Below, in pieces: positions 16,447-25,182 of a DNA stretch of 64,000 nt. The stretch is from Sphingomonas folli (GTDB lineage Bacteria > Pseudomonadota > Alphaproteobacteria > Sphingomonadales > Sphingomonadaceae), in contig NZ_JAHXZL010000007.1 in the NCBI RefSeq assembly GCF_019429525.1, positions 186,001 to 250,000 on the forward strand, written 5' to 3'. Positions within the stretch are counted from its first letter, which is position 1, and every line of letters starts with the position of its first letter. The translations under genes were made by a program, and so were the position numbers. The notes below the pieces were generated by a model that did no database searches, had not been told where the DNA came from, and saw only the letters and a program-made list of their open reading frames with translations.

Positions 16447-17331
16447 ATGCACGAGGAACGCGTGAACGATTCCGAACCGGCTGTGGCGGCGAAGCCGCGT
16501 GAGCTACAGGGTTTTCTGAACAGGACGATCTATCACCCGCTCGCCCACCTGCTGGCGCGGGCGCTGGTACCGACCCCGGTGACGCCGAACATGGTGTCGA
16601 TCTTCGGCGCGCTGATGGTGATGGCGGCGGCGGTACTCTACGCGCGGGTGGGGACGGCCTGGGCGATCGCGCTCGGTTTCCTGCTCCACTGCCTGTGGCA
16701 CGTGGTGGACGGTGCCGACGGCGCGCTGGCGCGCCTGTCCGGGCGCGCCTCGCCCTCGGGCGAGATCGTCGACGGGCTGTGCGACTATGCCGGGCACGCG
16801 GTGCTGTACACGCTGCTGGGCGCGGCGATGGACGACCGCATCGGCTGGGTCGCCTGGCCGATCGTGGTGCTCGCCGGGCTGAGCCGCGCGGTGCAGTCGG
16901 TGTTCGCGGAGAGCCAGCGCCGCACCTATCAATGGTGGGCCTATGACGTGCCCTGGCTGCAGACCGCCAAGTCGGACGGCGACGGCGTCGGCGTGCGGCT
17001 CTCCGCCCTCTACCTCTGGGCGTGGCACAAGATGTCGGGGCCGACCCAGGTGGTGAACGCGCTGGTGGCGAGCGCCGAGGCCGATCCCCCCGAGCGCCGC
17101 CGCATCGCGCAGATCGCGCGAGCGGAGGGACGCAAGCTGCTGCCCGCCGCGGCAGCGCTGGGCGCCAACCCGCGCACGATCCTGCTGGGGCTCAGCATGA
17201 TCGCGGGGACGCCGCTGTGGTTCTTCCTGATCGAGATCGTGGTCCTCAACGTGGTGCTAGTGCTCGCGATCGTGCAGGCTGCTTATGTCGGGCGGCGGAT
17301 GACCGAGCTGATCGCGCGCGGGCACCAGTGA
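16447..17331 (+). CDS. CDP-alcohol phosphatidyltransferase family membrane enzyme
   Basis: A 294-residue integral membrane enzyme. ATG 16447 is used; GTG 16462, preceded by GAGGAA, is an equally plausible start. The CDP-alcohol phosphotransferase motif is perfect: 'DGADGALARLSGRASPSGEI' followed by VDGLCD, fitting D-x2-DG-x2-AR-x8-G-x3-D-x3-D. Further hydrophobic helices follow, with the conserved region 'ALGANPRTILLGLSMIAGTP' near the end. It is divergent from the inositol-phosphate synthase/nucleotidyltransferase pair, so it may transfer phospho-inositol from CDP-inositol or make a phosphatidylinositol-type lipid. The acceptor is unknown. Confidence 0.82.
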   Translation: MHEERVNDSEPAVAAKPRELQGFLNRTIYHPLAHLLARALVPTPVTPNMVSIFGALMVMAAAVLYARVGTAWAIALGFLLHCLWHVVDGADGALARLSGRASPSGEIVDGLCDYAGHAVLYTLLGAAMDDRIGWVAWPIVVLAGLSRAVQSVFAESQRRTYQWWAYDVPWLQTAKSDGDGVGVRLSALYLWAWHKMSGPTQVVNALVASAEADPPERRRIAQIARAEGRKLLPAAAALGANPRTILLGLSMIAGTPLWFFLIEIVVLNVVLVLAIVQAAYVGRRMTELIARGHQ

Positions 17332-17423
17332 CCCGCGCCGGTGGGGCGCGGAACCGCGCGCTCGGCCCAGGGGTTGCCATAGGCAATAGACGTGGATCAA
17401 CGAGATTTTTCTGGGAGCGAGCG

Positions 17424-17966
17424 ATGCGGCGGATCACGGCGATGACGGGCTTGGGGCTGGCGACGCTGGCGCTCGCCGCGTGCAACGACCAGGGCAAGAT
17501 GGATACCGGCGCGCCGGTCGCGGGCGGCGCCAGCGCCAGCGCGTCGCTCGCCACCGCGACGGGCGCGCCCGTCGGCCGCGCCACCGCGACCGAGGTGGCG
17601 GGCGGGCTGCGCTTCACGATCGATGCTAGCGGCATGCCGCCGGGGACGCACGGCGCGCACGTCCATATGGTCGGCCGCTGCGACCCGCCGGGTTTCGAGA
17701 GCGCGGGCGGCCATTGGAATCCCACGCAGATGAAGCACGGCGCGATGAACCCGCAGGGGCCGCACCAGGGCGACCTGCCCAACCTCGTGATCGGCAACGA
17801 CGGCCGCGGCACGATCGGGGCGACGATCCCCGGCGCGACGATGGCGGGGCTGCTCGACGCGGACGGCGCCGCGATGGTGATCCACGCCGGGCCGGACGAC
17901 CTCAAGACCGACCCGAGCGGCAACTCGGGCGGGCGTATCGCCTGCGGGGTGTTCCAGGCGGGGTGA
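17424..17966 (+). CDS. sodC: Cu/Zn superoxide dismutase, lipoprotein
   Basis: A 180-residue periplasmic superoxide dismutase. ATG 17424 has GGGAG six bases upstream. The signal peptide ends in a lipobox (LALAAC), so it is probably membrane anchored. Metal ligands are visible: 'HGAHVHMVG' (Cu), 'GGHWNP' (bridging His) and 'HAGPDD'. The two disulfide Cys are in 'GRCDPPGF' and 'GRIACGVF', and the active-site Arg is in 'SGGRIACG'. It dismutates extracytoplasmic superoxide. It appears monocistronic. Confidence 0.93.
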   Translation: MRRITAMTGLGLATLALAACNDQGKMDTGAPVAGGASASASLATATGAPVGRATATEVAGGLRFTIDASGMPPGTHGAHVHMVGRCDPPGFESAGGHWNPTQMKHGAMNPQGPHQGDLPNLVIGNDGRGTIGATIPGATMAGLLDADGAAMVIHAGPDDLKTDPSGNSGGRIACGVFQAG

Positions 17967-18002
17967 GGAGGAGGGGGCAGCGCACTTTGCCCCCTCCACT
18001 GG

Positions 18003-18100
18003 CGTCCTCCTGAGCTCGTCTCAGGATCCACCGTGCCGCTTACTCAGCTGCCGAGGCGCCCGCGGGACAGTGGATCCTCAAACGAGTTCAGGAGGACGTC
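18003..18100. repeat. Palindromic repeat, family B copy 2
   Basis: A 98-bp element with ends CGTCCTCCTGAGCTCGTCTC and AAACGAGTTCAGGAGGACG and a centre CTCAGCTGCCGAGGCGCCCG, matching 8566-8661 across its length. It lies in the convergent gap between sodC and the MFS gene, where it may also act as a bidirectional terminator. Confidence 0.85.
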
Positions 18101-18144
18101 GATATGGTGAGGAGAGGTGGGCGTTCTACCCGAGCCACCTCACC

Positions 18145-19695
18145 TCACGCCGTCTCCCCTGCCGCCCGCGCGCGCGCCTCGCGCGTCCGCTCCGCCTCGG
18201 GCACCAGTCGATAGGCCGCGACGCCCGCCGCCACGCCCAACGGCACCACCGCCAGCAGCGCCAGCATGCCGGTGGAGAGGCTGCCGCTCAGCGTGGAGAT
18301 CCGCCCCGCCAGATAGGGCCCGAGCGCCAGTCCGATCAGCGTCGTGCCGATGAAGAAGTTGGCCGTCGCGGTCCCGCGCATCCGCGGCAATACCAGGTCC
18401 TGCGTCGCCGCCGCGGCCGAGCCCAGCCCCCAGCTCGCCAGATATTGCGACGCGAACAGGCAGAGATAGAGCGTCAGCGGCGTGTGGGTGGTGAAGCCGA
18501 CCGCCAGGAACGGCACTGGCAGCACCGCCCCGCACAGCACCGGCACCAGCCGCCCTGACGGGTTGGTCCGCCGCAGCCGATCGGCGATCAGCCCCCCGCT
18601 CGTCACGCCGAGGAAGCCCGACAGCGCCGCACCGCCGCCCAGGATCAGCCCCGCGCGCGCCGGCGACACCGCCAGCTCGCGCATCGCGTAGGGCGCCGCC
18701 CAAAAGGAGGCGGCGTAGCTCAGGAAGGCGTTCAGCCCATAGGCCACCACCACGCACAGGAAGGCGGGCGTGCCGACGATCAGCGTGAAGGTCGGCGGGT
18801 CGCGGTGGCGCAGCGCGCTCGCCCAGGAGAAGACCGCGTACACCCCGGTACCGACCGCGACCCACTGCGGCAGCGGCTCGCCCAGCGCGCGCAGCAGCGC
18901 CACCGTCGCGACCACCGTCGCCAGCGCGACGAGGTTGGCCGCCAGCGCGCCGACGCCGCGCCGCGCCGCCGCGATCAGCGTGAGCGGGGGCAGGATCGTC
19001 AGCAGCTCGCTGCCGAAGGCGCGGAACGGCGCGGGGTGCGGCGGGGGCGGGGGCAACCGTTCGACCGCGCCGCGCACCGGCTCGCGCAGCGTCGCCACCA
19101 GCGCGGCGAGCAGCAGGCCGGGCAGCCCGACCGCGAGGAAGGCGGCCTGCCAGCCAGCGAGCCCGAGCGGCGGGTCGACGGGGAAGGCGCGCTGCCAGCC
19201 CTGGACCACCAGCCCGCCGACCAGCAGCGAGCAACCCCCGCCGACATAGATGCCGGCCGAGTAGATCGACAGAGCGGTGGCGCGCAGCTTGCGCAGGAAA
19301 TAGTCCGAGATCAGCGAATAGGCCGAGGGCGACGCGGTCGCCTCGCCGACCCCGACGCCGACGCGCGCCGCTGCGAGCTGCGTGCCCCCGCTCGCCAGGC
19401 CGGAGAGCGCGGTCATGGTCGACCAGATCGCCAACCCGAGGGTCATCAGCCGGACGCGGTGCCAGCTGTCGGCGAGGCGGCCCAGCGGGATGCCGAACAG
19501 CGCGTAGAAGACTCCGAAGGCGGTGCCGTAGAGGAAGCCCAGGTCCTCGTCGCGCAGGCGGAGGTCGCGCTTGATGTCCTCGGCCAGGATCGAGATCACC
19601 TGCCGGTCGACGAAGTTGAGGATGTAGACGACGAACAGGACCGCGAGAACGTACCACGCATAGCCGCTCGCGCGCTCGTCGCCGTCCGGGGTCAT
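18145..19695 (-). CDS. MFS transporter (spinster-like)
   Basis: A 516-residue inner-membrane transporter with ~12 hydrophobic segments. The start at 19695 (MTPDGDERASGYAWYVLAVL) follows GGGAGG. Signatures include 'NFVDRQVISILAEDIKRDL' in TM1 and 'GIPLGRLADSWHRVRLM' (motif A in loop 2-3), then 'RVGVGVGEATASPSAYSLISDYF' typical of the spinster/sphingosine-phosphate-transporter-like MFS branch common in sphingomonads. A central extension (~residues 175-300) carries additional hydrophobic stretches. Substrate is unknown and no operon partner is evident. Confidence 0.85.
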   Translation of the reverse strand: MTPDGDERASGYAWYVLAVLFVVYILNFVDRQVISILAEDIKRDLRLRDEDLGFLYGTAFGVFYALFGIPLGRLADSWHRVRLMTLGLAIWSTMTALSGLASGGTQLAAARVGVGVGEATASPSAYSLISDYFLRKLRATALSIYSAGIYVGGGCSLLVGGLVVQGWQRAFPVDPPLGLAGWQAAFLAVGLPGLLLAALVATLREPVRGAVERLPPPPPHPAPFRAFGSELLTILPPLTLIAAARRGVGALAANLVALATVVATVALLRALGEPLPQWVAVGTGVYAVFSWASALRHRDPPTFTLIVGTPAFLCVVVAYGLNAFLSYAASFWAAPYAMRELAVSPARAGLILGGGAALSGFLGVTSGGLIADRLRRTNPSGRLVPVLCGAVLPVPFLAVGFTTHTPLTLYLCLFASQYLASWGLGSAAAATQDLVLPRMRGTATANFFIGTTLIGLALGPYLAGRISTLSGSLSTGMLALLAVVPLGVAAGVAAYRLVPEAERTREARARAAGETA

Positions 19696-20169
19696 GCCCG
19701 CTGCCTCCCGATGCTTCTCGTTGGGGGGAGCGTAACAGAGGCGCGGCGGGAGGGAAGGGCCAGGCCGCCGATGTGGGGGGCGGTGGTAAAGGAGAGCGGA
19801 AAAGGCTGTCGTTCGGCGTCGACCGCCCTCCGCCTCTTCCCGATCGGGATCTTGCCCTTTAGAGCCGGTCTGGCCGCAGATCGCTGGTCCGCGATGGTCC
19901 ATACCGCAGCCCCATCACGACCGTCGCCCCGGCGAAGGCCGGGGCCCAGGTGGGAAAGCCGGCGTGGGAGCCACGAGCGTCCCCAACCGGACCCCGGCTT
20001 ACGCCGGGGTGACGGGCAGTTGTCGGGGCGGGAGGCAGCTCGGTGAAGTAACGCGATCGCGTCATCTGCATTCCGCCCTGCCGAGCGCGCCGGCCACCCG
20101 CCTCATTGCACCGCCGACACTTTCGTCCATGATCGCGCGCGTTCCACCATCCGCGGAGTCCTCCCCATC
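19696..20169. other. Divergent intergenic region (474 bases)
   Basis: Non-coding region between the divergent MFS and peptidase genes. It contains a family-C palindromic repeat (19923-20021) and presumably promoters for both genes. No gene seen. Confidence 0.6.
19923..20021. repeat. Palindromic repeat, family C copy 3
   Basis: The left arm is CGCCCCGGCGAAGGCCGGGG and the right arm ACCCCGGCTTACGCCGGGGT, with a ~50-bp non-palindromic centre. It has the same arm sequence as the copies that run into the alpha-glucosidase. Confidence 0.75.
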
Positions 20170-22245
20170 GTGCGTCCAGCGCTATCCCGCCTCGCCCTCT
20201 GCCTCGCCCTGCTCGCCGCCCCCGCCGCCGCGCAGCAGCCGCCCGCCGCCGCGCCGGCGGACGGTCCGACCCGCCGCTTCACCGGTGCCGACCTGTTCGG
20301 CCTGTCCGTCGCGAGCGACCCGCAGGTCAGCCCGGACGGCAGGACGATCGTCTACGTCCGCCGCTCGGGCGACATCATGACCGATCGCATGATGTCCTCG
20401 CTGTGGCTGATCGACGTCGCCAGCGGGCGCCAGACGCCGTTCGCCACCGCTGGCAGCTCGCCGCGCTGGTCGCCCGACGGCACGCGGATCGCCTATGTCG
20501 CGGGCGACGGCGATCAGTCGCAACTGTTCGTGCGCTGGCTCGCCAGCGGCAGCAGCGCGCGCGTCACCTCGCTCCCCGGCGATCCCAGCGCGCTCGCCTG
20601 GTCGCCCGACGGCACCCGGCTCGCCTATGTCGCCACGGTCGCGGGCGAGGGCATGACGCTCGGCAAGCCGCCGGCCAGGCCCGAGGGTGCCAAATGGGCG
20701 CCGGGGCTCGAGGTGATCGACCGTGTCACCTATCGCAACGACGGCGCCGGCTATCGCAAGCCCGGCTATGCGCACCTGTTCGTCGTCGCCGCGGACGGCG
20801 GCGCGGCGCGCCAGCTGACCTACGGCCGCTTCGACGACGACGGTCCGCTGGGCTGGAGCCCGGACGGCCGCCGCCTCCTCTTCGCCGCGATCCGCGCCGG
20901 TGACACCGAGCGCGAGGTGCTCAACACCGACGTCCAGTCGGTCGACGTCGCGAGCGGCGCGGTCACCGCGCTGACCACGCGCCAGGGCCCCGACGCCAAC
21001 GCGCGCTTCTCGCCCGACGGCCAGCGAGTCGCCTGGATCGGCTTCGACGATCACCGCCGCGGCTATGAGGATGCGCAGCTCTACGTCGGCGGCGCGGACG
21101 GCGCGGCGCCGCGTTCGCTCACCGGCTCGCTCGACCGCAGCGTCGAGGACGTGCAATGGGCCCGCGACGGGCGCAGCCTCTATGCCAGCTACGACGACCG
21201 CGGCCAGCGCAAGCTCGCGCGCGTCGGCACCGACGGCAAGCTCACCGTCCTCGCCGAGAACCTCCAGGGGAGCGGGCTCGACCGGCCCTATACCGGCGGC
21301 GACTTCTCGGTCGCGCGCGACGGCACCGTCGCCTACACCGGCGGCGACGCGGGCGCGCCCGCCGACGTCTGGGTGCTCGCCGGCGGCAAGCCGCGCCGCC
21401 TGACCCAGCTCAACGCGGTGATGACCGCCGCGAAGACGCTGGCCCCCGTGCGCAAGCTCAGCGTCACCGCGCCCGACGGCCGCGCCATCGACGCGTGGCT
21501 CGCCACGCCGCCGACGCGCGCCGCGGGGCAGCGCGTGCCGCTGATCCTCGAGATCCACGGCGGCCCGCACTCGGCCTACGGCCCGACCTTCGCCAGCGAC
21601 GTCCAGCTCTACGCCGCGGCGGGCTATGCGGTGCTGTGGGTCAACCCGCGCGGCTCGACCTCCTACGGCGCCGAGTTCGCCAACCTGATCGACAAGAACT
21701 ATCCCTCCGCCGACTATGACGACCTGATGGCCGCGGTCGACGCCGCGATCGCCGACGGCACCGCCGACCAGGACGAGCTGTTCGTCACCGGCGGCTCGGG
21801 CGGCGGCGTGCTGACCGCCTGGATCGTCGGCAAGACGCACCGCTTCAAGGCGGCGGCGACGCAGAAGCCGGTGATCAACTGGCTCAGCGAGGCGCTGACG
21901 ATGGACAACACCACCTTCACCTCGCGCTATTGGTTCAGCAAATTGCCGTGGGAGGATCCGATGAGCTACTGGGTGCGCTCGCCGCTGAGCCTCGTCGGCA
22001 ACGTCAAGACGCCGACGCTCGTGGTGGTGGGTAGCGAGGATTATCGCACCCCGGTGAGCGAGTCGGAGCAATATTATGCCGCGCTCCAGATCGCCGAGGT
22101 GCCGACCGCGTTGGTCAAGGTGCCCGGCGCGAGCCACGGCGGCTTCACGTCGCGGCCGTCGCAGTCGGCCGCCAAGGCGGCGGCGATCCTGGCGTGGTTC
22201 GACCGCTATCGTGGCCACGCCGCGACGGGCGCGGCGGCGAACTGA
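20170..22245 (+). CDS. S9 family serine peptidase (prolyl oligopeptidase/acylaminoacyl-peptidase type)
   Basis: A 691-residue secreted peptidase. GTG 20170 gives a clear signal peptide (MRPALSRLALCLALLAAPAAAQQ region). The N-terminal ~390 residues form a TolB/WD40-like propeller ('DPQVSPDGRTIVYVRR', 'SPRWSPDGTRIAYVAG', 'ARFSPDGQRVAWIG'). The C-terminal alpha/beta-hydrolase domain contains 'LILEIHGGPHSAYG', nucleophile elbow 'TGGSGGG', Asp in 'VGSEDYRTPVSESEQYYAAL' and His in 'GASHGG'. Enzymes of this type degrade short peptides in the periplasm. Confidence 0.93.
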   Translation: MRPALSRLALCLALLAAPAAAQQPPAAAPADGPTRRFTGADLFGLSVASDPQVSPDGRTIVYVRRSGDIMTDRMMSSLWLIDVASGRQTPFATAGSSPRWSPDGTRIAYVAGDGDQSQLFVRWLASGSSARVTSLPGDPSALAWSPDGTRLAYVATVAGEGMTLGKPPARPEGAKWAPGLEVIDRVTYRNDGAGYRKPGYAHLFVVAADGGAARQLTYGRFDDDGPLGWSPDGRRLLFAAIRAGDTEREVLNTDVQSVDVASGAVTALTTRQGPDANARFSPDGQRVAWIGFDDHRRGYEDAQLYVGGADGAAPRSLTGSLDRSVEDVQWARDGRSLYASYDDRGQRKLARVGTDGKLTVLAENLQGSGLDRPYTGGDFSVARDGTVAYTGGDAGAPADVWVLAGGKPRRLTQLNAVMTAAKTLAPVRKLSVTAPDGRAIDAWLATPPTRAAGQRVPLILEIHGGPHSAYGPTFASDVQLYAAAGYAVLWVNPRGSTSYGAEFANLIDKNYPSADYDDLMAAVDAAIADGTADQDELFVTGGSGGGVLTAWIVGKTHRFKAAATQKPVINWLSEALTMDNTTFTSRYWFSKLPWEDPMSYWVRSPLSLVGNVKTPTLVVVGSEDYRTPVSESEQYYAALQIAEVPTALVKVPGASHGGFTSRPSQSAAKAAAILAWFDRYRGHAATGAAAN

Positions 22246-22470
22246 GACGGGAGGGAACCGAGGCGACGGCGGGACGGGTCTCGGACGACGTCCGGGTCGC
22301 TGGCGGCGGCGACATGCGGCGAGATGATGAACCCCATCCCGGACCTCACGCCCGGCGAAGCACGTCGCCGTCCGCGCCGCCGCCCCTCCCGGCGGGCTCG
22401 GGACATAGCTCGATGTACTTGAGATGACCCTATTTCGTTGCGAGGCGTTGGCTCGTAGAGGGTGAGACCG

Positions 22471-24027
22471 ATGAGGATGGAGCCGCGCGACGAGACCAGT
22501 CTACTGGCGACGCTCGCGCGTAAGAACGCGGTGCTCGAGGGCATCAACCGCATCTTCCACGAGGCGCTCACCGCCCCGTCCCTGGAAGCGCTCGGGCGTG
22601 TCTGCCTCCGCGTCGCCGAGGACGTGACCGGCGCGGCATTCAGCTTCATGGGCGAGATCGACCGCGCCACGGATACGCTCGACGAGATCGCGATCAGCGA
22701 GCGCGGCTGGACCGCCTTCGAGGCGGCGAAGAGCGACTGGCCGCGCGGCAAGGTGCCCACCGGGCTGACGATCCACGGCCTCTACGGCCGCGTGCTGCGC
22801 GAGGGCAGGGGCCTCATCTTCAACGACGCCGCCACCCATGCCGACCGGATCGGCACGCCCGCCGGCCACCCGCCGCTGGCGAGCTTCCTCGGCGTGCCGC
22901 TGCATCAGAACGGCGCGGTGATCGGCATGGTCGGGCTCGGCAACCGGCCCGGCGGTTTCCGCGACGAGGACCTCGCCGCCGCCGAGGAACTGGCGCCCGC
23001 GATCGTCCAGGCGCTGCGCAGCAAGCGCGCCGAGATGGCGCTGCGCGACAGTGAGGAACAGCGCCGCCTCACGCTCGAGCTGGTGCCCGCGATGCTGTGG
23101 CGCGTCGACCTCAACGGGTTGCGGATCGAGTCCAACCAGCAGTGGCACGCGATCACCGGTCAGACCGACGAGCAGGCCTCCGCCGGCGGCTGGATGGAGC
23201 TGATCCACCCGAGCGAGGCGGGTAAGGTGACTCGTGCCTTCCGCCGGGCCTATGCCGCCGGCGAGCCGGTGACGGTGCAGTGCCGCGTGCGTCAGGCCGA
23301 GGGAGGCTATCGCGCGCTACTGATCCGCCAGGTGCCGGTGCGCGACGACGCCGGCCAGATCACGCATTGGCTGGGCGCCGCGACCGACATCAGCGACATG
23401 CAGCTGCTCGAGGAGCGCCAGCGCGTGCTGGTCGCCGAGCTGCAGCATCGCGTCCGCAACATCCTCACCGTGGTCCGCTCGGTCTTCGCGCGGACCGTCG
23501 AGGGCGGCGAGTCGCTCGACGACGTCGCCGACCATTTCCGCGGCCGGCTCGACGCGCTGGCGCGCACCCAGGTGAGCGCGACGCTCAACGCCAGCGGCAC
23601 GGTCGACCTCGAGAATCTGATCCGGGACGAGCTGCTGAGCGTCGGGGTGAGCGACGGGCCCGAGTTGAGCATCGCCGGCCCCGACGTGGCGCTGCCCGCC
23701 GGCGCGGTCGAGCTGCTCGGGCTCGCCGTCCACGAGCTCGCGACCAACGCCTTAAAATTCGGCGCCTTTCGCTCGCCGGGAGGGTCGCTCTCGATCACCT
23801 GGGATGTTAATGTAGACGGAAGATCGGCGCGCCGGCTCGATCTTCGATGGACCGAGCAGGGAGTTCCCGCGGTGCCGGTCGGTGCGGCGCGGCAGGGATT
23901 CGGGACCGAGTTGATCGAGGAAGCGCTACCGTATCGGCTCGGTGCCGAGACCCGGCTCGAGTTCCGCGGCGGCGGCGTTCGCTGCACCATCGCGTTGCCG
24001 CTCAGCGGCGACGAGGAAGGGGCATGA
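22471..24027 (+). CDS. HWE-type sensor histidine kinase with GAF and PAS domains
   Basis: A 518-residue soluble sensor kinase (no membrane segment). ATG 22471 is preceded by a GAGGG-rich site; GTG 22462 is possible. Order: GAF domain (about 25-170, 'EDVTGAAFSFMGEI'), PAS/PAC (about 190-315, 'WRVDLNGLRIESNQQWHAIT', then 'GAATDISDMQ'), HWE phosphoacceptor region with 'ELQHRVRNILTVVRSVF' and the ATPase N-box 'HELATNALKFGAF'. HWE kinases commonly sense light or redox ligands; here the ligand is not evident. It overlaps the receiver gene by four bases, making a kinase-receiver-Crp operon. Confidence 0.9.
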   Translation: MRMEPRDETSLLATLARKNAVLEGINRIFHEALTAPSLEALGRVCLRVAEDVTGAAFSFMGEIDRATDTLDEIAISERGWTAFEAAKSDWPRGKVPTGLTIHGLYGRVLREGRGLIFNDAATHADRIGTPAGHPPLASFLGVPLHQNGAVIGMVGLGNRPGGFRDEDLAAAEELAPAIVQALRSKRAEMALRDSEEQRRLTLELVPAMLWRVDLNGLRIESNQQWHAITGQTDEQASAGGWMELIHPSEAGKVTRAFRRAYAAGEPVTVQCRVRQAEGGYRALLIRQVPVRDDAGQITHWLGAATDISDMQLLEERQRVLVAELQHRVRNILTVVRSVFARTVEGGESLDDVADHFRGRLDALARTQVSATLNASGTVDLENLIRDELLSVGVSDGPELSIAGPDVALPAGAVELLGLAVHELATNALKFGAFRSPGGSLSITWDVNVDGRSARRLDLRWTEQGVPAVPVGAARQGFGTELIEEALPYRLGAETRLEFRGGGVRCTIALPLSGDEEGA

Positions 24028-24407
24028 CGATGCCGGGCCGACTCGCTGGCAGACGGATATTGGTGGTCGAGGACGAATATTTCATCGCGTCCGACCTGCG
24101 TCGCGCCCTCGGCGCCGAGCAGGCGGTGGTGATCGGCCCGGTGAGCAGTCTCGCCGCCGGGCTGGAGCTGGCCGAGCGCGACGGCATCGATGCCGCGCTG
24201 CTCGACGTCAATCTCGAGGGCGACTCGTCGCTCGCGATCGCCGACCGGCTCGCGGCGCGCGGCGTGCCGTTCGTCTTCGTGACCGGTTACGACGACTGGG
24301 CGCTGCCCGACGCCTATCGCCACGTGCGGCGCGTGCCCAAGCCCTTCGCGGTGCCGACGGTGCTCGACGCGCTCGACCAATTACTCGCATCGGAGGAGAG
24401 GCCATGA
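24024..24407 (+). CDS. Single-domain response regulator receiver
   Basis: A 127-residue CheY-like receiver without output domain. It starts at the ATG overlapping the kinase stop, with GAGGAAGG upstream. Receiver residues are visible: the acidic pair in 'VVEDEYFIASDLRRAL', phospho-acceptor Asp in 'LLDVNLEGD', Thr in 'FVTGYD' and Lys in 'VPKPF'. It likely serves as direct partner of the HWE kinase and may relay to another protein. It overlaps the Crp-like gene (ATGA). Confidence 0.92.
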   Translation: MTMPGRLAGRRILVVEDEYFIASDLRRALGAEQAVVIGPVSSLAAGLELAERDGIDAALLDVNLEGDSSLAIADRLAARGVPFVFVTGYDDWALPDAYRHVRRVPKPFAVPTVLDALDQLLASEERP

Positions 24408-25147
24408 TCCGTGCCGCCACCATCATCGACGATCGCCAGCCCGCGCTGCAGCGACTCGCCGCCCTGGCGCCGCTCGACGCCGAGGTGATCGACACGATCG
24501 TCGCCGCCTCGGCGCAGGCGCAGACGATCCGCGCGCGCCGCGAGCTGGTCAGCGAGGGGCGCGAGATCGCCGAGCCCGTGCTGCTGCTGCGCGGCTGGGC
24601 GGCGCGGGTGCGGCTACTGCCCGACGGCCGGCGCCAGTTCCTCAGCTTCCTCCTCCCCGGCGACGTGGTCGGCCACTGCCCGCAGCCGCGGCCGATCGCG
24701 GTGGCGACGATCGTGGCGCTGACCGACGTGCTGGTCTGCGCCGCCCCCGCGGCCGCGCCCGGCTCGGTGCTCGACACCGTCTATGCGGTGGGCGACGCGC
24801 TCGACCAGGCCTATGTCCTGGCGCATGTCACCCGGCTCGGCCGGCTCAACGCCCAGGAGCGGATCGGCGACCTGCTGCTCGAGCTGCACGAGCGGCTGAC
24901 GCTCAACGGCATGGCGCGCGGCACCAGCTTCGACCTGCCGCTGACGCAGGAGACGCTCGCCGACGCGCTCGGCCTCACCTCGGTCCACGTCAACCGGATG
25001 GTGCAGCAGGCACGACGCGAGAACGACCTGCAGTGGAAGGGCGGGCGCGTGACGCTGGTCGATCCGCCGGGACTGGCGCGCAAGATCGGCCGCCTGCCGG
25101 TGCGGGTCTCCGCGACGGTCGGGCCGCAGCCGACGCGAGGGCGATGA
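24404..25147 (+). CDS. Crp/Fnr-family transcriptional regulator
   Basis: A 247-residue regulator with an N-terminal cyclic-nucleotide-binding fold ('GRRQFLSFLLPGDVVGHCP') and a C-terminal winged helix ('DLPLTQETLADALGLTSVHVNRMVQQAR') that matches the Crp HTH pattern. Typical cNMP-binding Arg/Glu motifs are not evident, so the ligand may differ or be absent. The start overlaps the receiver stop, with GGAGGAGAGG just upstream, so all three signalling genes are co-translated. Confidence 0.9.
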   Translation: MIRAATIIDDRQPALQRLAALAPLDAEVIDTIVAASAQAQTIRARRELVSEGREIAEPVLLLRGWAARVRLLPDGRRQFLSFLLPGDVVGHCPQPRPIAVATIVALTDVLVCAAPAAAPGSVLDTVYAVGDALDQAYVLAHVTRLGRLNAQERIGDLLLELHERLTLNGMARGTSFDLPLTQETLADALGLTSVHVNRMVQQARRENDLQWKGGRVTLVDPPGLARKIGRLPVRVSATVGPQPTRGR

Positions 25148-25182
25148 CGGCGCGGTGACCCCATCCGGCGCGCGGGGAGGAT

